Shown here: piece after piece, positions 13,550-16,229 of the stretch
Numbering within the stretch: position 1 is the first letter of the stretch
Layout of the letters: the number at the start of each line of letters is the position of its first letter
Assembly: GCF_016718685.1 (NCBI RefSeq)
Contig: NZ_JADKCX010000111.1
Location: forward strand, 1-16,229
Source: Haliscomenobacter sp.
Lineage (GTDB): Bacteria > Bacteroidota > Bacteroidia > Chitinophagales > Saprospiraceae
Length of the DNA: 16,229 nucleotides
Direction of reading: 5' to 3'
Translations under genes and position numbers: made by a program
The notes under the pieces: generated by a model
What the model was told of the DNA's origin: nothing
The model's input: the letters and a program-made list of their open reading frames with translations, nothing else
Database searches by the model: none

Positions 13550-16229
13550 ATGTCCATAAAACCCCTGGTCGTATGGCTTGTGTTCTCTTTTTTTTCCTGT
13601 CAACTGATGGGCCAGTCGGCTTATGCCATCAATGAAAAATTCCAAAACACTTCTCTGGAAAAAGCTTTTGAAGTTTTAGCCAAAAAGTACAGCATCAAGT
13701 TTTCCTACGAAAATTTGGCGGTAGCCGACATTCGGATTTCGAAAAGAATCAATGCCAAAGATTTGTCTACGGCCTTGTCTCAATTGTTGGACGGATTGTT
13801 TTTGGAGTACCAAATTACCGGGACTGGGCAAGTCCTGGTGCGCAAAGCCCTGCGGGAAGAAAACTTTACGATCAGCGAAGTCAAAGTAAAAGTTCCTCGC
13901 AAAGTCAAAGGGGTATTGATCGACGCCTGGACCCAGGCTCCGCTGGCTTTTGGCCATATCCTATGTGGGCAGGGCGAAGGGGCGATCAGTGATGAACTGG
14001 GCAATTTTGAATTGACCCTGGAAGACGGTAGCGCCAGCACCGAAATAGCGGCCCAATACCTCGGCTACCAAACCCGCAAAACCTGGATTGATCCGGGGGC
14101 TGATCCCCTCAACCTCAACATAAGACTCACCCCCAAAATCGAACAACTCAAGGGCATGACCGTTACGGCGCGTTTGCCGCTGATGTCCAATAAATTGCAG
14201 GAAGACGCGGTGGTCGTGCGGGGCCAAGGGTTGCAACGGCTCCCGGCTTTTGTCAATGGCGCCGATTTGTTCCGCAGCCTGCAATACCTGCCTGGGGTAA
14301 GCGCTCACGATGATTTGTCCGCTGACCTGAGCATCCGCGGGGGCAGTGGCGACGAAAACCTGATCATCCTCGATGGCATTACCTTGTACAACGTGACCCA
14401 TTATTTTGGCATCTTCAGCCTGGTCAATCCCCAGGTGGTGGATGAAGTGAAAGTGTACAAAAACGCTTTTCCGGCGGAATACGGCGGGCGCACCTCTGCG
14501 GTTGTGGACATCCGCTCGCATCAACGCACGGGGGAAACCAAAGCGCAGGCCATTGTCGATTTTAACCTCATTACCAGCAGCGCCTTGTTGGATGTGCCCA
14601 TTGGCAAACAAATTCGGGTCATGGCGGCTGGGCGCATCACCAACCAGAATTTGGCCAACAACAAGCTGTTCAACCTGCTCGAAGCCGAAGTGGAAGCCGC
14701 CCGCACGCCCCCCACTCGGCCCGGAAGCGCAGTAGCCAAGGTATTGCAAGAGGTCGTGTCACAACAACCCGAATTGCGCTTTTTTGATGCGAACATCAAA
14801 GCCAGTTGGCGGCCTTCGGCGCGGTTTAGTGCAGATTTGAGTTACTTCAGCGGCGAAGACAATTATGCCTTTGCGTACAACCGTCAAAGCGGCCAACTCA
14901 TTTTTAACCGCCGCGAAATAGTGAGTGAGGTGTACGACGAAAGTGCCGACTGGTACAACCAGGGCCTCGGCTTACAATTGCAGCAAAAATGGAGTGCGCG
15001 CTTCAGTTCTCACCTGAATATTGCCTTTTCTGAATACGGCATGGATCGGGATTTTGCCCAAAATGCCGTATTGCAGGTGGGGCCCAATCGACGCACCATT
15101 TTTGATTTTTCCAACCAACACACCAACCACATCGAAGGCTGGGATATCAACTGGAAAAACGAATGGCGCTTTAGCCCCAGTCAACGCCTGGTTTTTGGCT
15201 TGGAAAATGTAGCCAACCAGGCCAATCTGCTGATCAGGAATGAAAAAAGCACCCAATTGAACCTGGATAACCAGGCCACCCAACAATCCTTGTACGGCGA
15301 GTACCAGGCGGATTTGCTCGATTCTTCGATCAATTTCAGCTTTGGGTTGCGGGGCACGCGCTACCTCGCCAACAATTACCTGTCTCCCCGCATCGGGCTG
15401 TTTGCCAAAGTTTCGGATGATTTCCGCCTGAAGGCTTCCTGGAGCATTTACCAGCAGTTTTTGTACCAGTTTTACCATGAAGACCGCTACGGGCGCACTT
15501 ACCCGTATTGGGTATTGGCCAGAGACGACCGCTCCTTTCCGGTGATGAATGCCCACAATTTTATGATCGGGGGCAACTACCGCCGCCAGGGTTTTGAGTT
15601 TGACGCCGAGTTTTACCTCAAAAATACCAACAACATCGTGGAACACGCCCAGGTGTTTGTTTCCCTGCCCAATGATTCTACGGCCATCAACTTCCGTCCT
15701 TTTGTGGGTTCGGGAAAAACGGTCGGTTTGGATTTGTTGCTGAAAAAATCTTTCAAACACTACGAAGCCTGGATTGCTTACACCTTGAGCAAAAGTACCC
15801 AGCGGTTTCCGATGATTTCGCGGGGACAAGCCTTTCCGGCCCCCAATGACCGTCGCCACCAGTTGAAGTGGGTGAACCAGTACAATTGGAAAAAATTCGA
15901 TTTTTCGCTGGCTTACGTCTACGCTTCGGGACGCCCCTTTACCGACTTGTCCAAATTGACCGACAACCCGAGCTCTCGCGAATTGCTCAGTCCCGATAGC
16001 CGGATTTCTTATCTCGAAGACTACCACCGGGTGGATTTTGCCACAACTTACGCTTTCAAGATTGGCAAAACCAACATCCAGGCCAACCTGAGTTTTTTCA
16101 ACTTGCTGGACCGCAAAAACGTCAAGTACCGCCAGTACATTTATTCGTATGTGCCTTCCAATCCGCGCAATGGGCAAACGGCAGTGCAGAGCACGGTGCA
16201 AGGGCTGGAGCTGCAGTCGCTAGATTTTA
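13550..16229 (+). CDS. TonB-dependent outer-membrane receptor with STN signalling domain (C-terminus beyond window)
   Basis: The frame from ATG 13550 is open for 893 codons to the window edge with no stop. A signal peptide covers about residues 1-26 (VVWLVFSFFSCQLMGQSAYA). The STN domain is at about 29-99 with SLEKAFEVLAKKYSIKFSYE. A carboxypeptidase-regulatory-like domain is at about 117-195 with GVLIDAWTQAPLAF and ISDELGNFEL. The plug domain is at about 228-322 with LRSL-type FRSLQYLPGV, SIRGGSGDENLIILDGI and FPAEYGGRTSAVVDIR. The beta-barrel follows, with a late strand FNLLDRKNVKYRQY, so the C-terminus is probably close. It takes up a large ligand across the outer membrane using TonB energy. 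STN domains pass the signal to FecR, and fecR lies directly upstream. No SusD partner is visible in the window, and the barrel type does not reveal the ligand. Confidence 0.94.
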   Translation, partial: MSIKPLVVWLVFSFFSCQLMGQSAYAINEKFQNTSLEKAFEVLAKKYSIKFSYENLAVADIRISKRINAKDLSTALSQLLDGLFLEYQITGTGQVLVRKALREENFTISEVKVKVPRKVKGVLIDAWTQAPLAFGHILCGQGEGAISDELGNFELTLEDGSASTEIAAQYLGYQTRKTWIDPGADPLNLNIRLTPKIEQLKGMTVTARLPLMSNKLQEDAVVVRGQGLQRLPAFVNGADLFRSLQYLPGVSAHDDLSADLSIRGGSGDENLIILDGITLYNVTHYFGIFSLVNPQVVDEVKVYKNAFPAEYGGRTSAVVDIRSHQRTGETKAQAIVDFNLITSSALLDVPIGKQIRVMAAGRITNQNLANNKLFNLLEAEVEAARTPPTRPGSAVAKVLQEVVSQQPELRFFDANIKASWRPSARFSADLSYFSGEDNYAFAYNRQSGQLIFNRREIVSEVYDESADWYNQGLGLQLQQKWSARFSSHLNIAFSEYGMDRDFAQNAVLQVGPNRRTIFDFSNQHTNHIEGWDINWKNEWRFSPSQRLVFGLENVANQANLLIRNEKSTQLNLDNQATQQSLYGEYQADLLDSSINFSFGLRGTRYLANNYLSPRIGLFAKVSDDFRLKASWSIYQQFLYQFYHEDRYGRTYPYWVLARDDRSFPVMNAHNFMIGGNYRRQGFEFDAEFYLKNTNNIVEHAQVFVSLPNDSTAINFRPFVGSGKTVGLDLLLKKSFKHYEAWIAYTLSKSTQRFPMISRGQAFPAPNDRRHQLKWVNQYNWKKFDFSLAYVYASGRPFTDLSKLTDNPSSRELLSPDSRISYLEDYHRVDFATTYAFKIGKTNIQANLSFFNLLDRKNVKYRQYIYSYVPSNPRNGQTAVQSTVQGLELQSLDF

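Noticed and set aside
14972..16201. Long minus-strand open frame (409 codons) opposite the TonB receptor
   Set aside because: The plus strand encodes a continuous receptor barrel here; the antisense translation has no recognisable motif. The same applies to 13961-14749.

Overview
The window looks like chromosomal DNA from a member of the Bacteroidota, most likely a Saprospiraceae/Haliscomenobacter- or Cytophaga-like organism. The signs are a C-terminal type IX secretion (T9SS) sorting domain, a FecI/FecR pair whose FecR ends in a DUF4974-type domain, a TonB receptor with STN, carboxypeptidase-regulatory-like and plug domains, and start sites without clear Shine-Dalgarno sequences. The exact genus is not determined. 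Nothing marks a phage or transposon, and I see no tRNA, rRNA or CRISPR.

Layout. (1) Positions 1-4542, all minus strand: a biotin-dependent pyruvate carboxylase followed by two small GNAT acetyltransferases, the second cut by the window edge. (2) Positions 4543-5134: a non-coding divergent spacer with two small dyads. (3) Positions 5135-6780, plus strand: a secreted M43-type zinc metalloprotease with FN3 and T9SS sorting domains. Its signal peptide lies in a different frame from the catalytic domain, and one missing A in an A5 run would explain the split. (4) Positions 6966-9727, minus strand: an mcrB-mcrC restriction pair overlapping by ATGA. (5) Positions 9961-11121, minus strand: a lipoprotein made of four tandem Cys-bounded repeats, each internally duplicated, with a good intrinsic terminator. 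(6) Positions 11224-16229, plus strand: an ECF sigma factor with a hydrophobic tail, a small HExxH lipoprotein, a FecR-type anti-sigma factor and a TonB-dependent receptor that runs off the window.

The right half reads as a cell-surface signalling locus. The receptor's STN domain would contact FecR, which would control the sigma factor. What is unusual is a putative metallopeptidase lipoprotein between sigma factor and FecR, and a repetitive lipoprotein transcribed divergently from the sigma gene. These two proteins are the best candidates for an undescribed component.

A second theme is non-coding. Several intergenic gaps (6917-6964, 9743-9759, 9799-9855, 12299-12400, 13416-13540) carry iterated short words, and three of them fold back as inverted repeats. 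The copies at 6917-6964 and in both arms at 13416-13540 share one 15-bp core, so they form a dispersed repeat family. All functional statements rest on reading motifs by eye; no database search was run.
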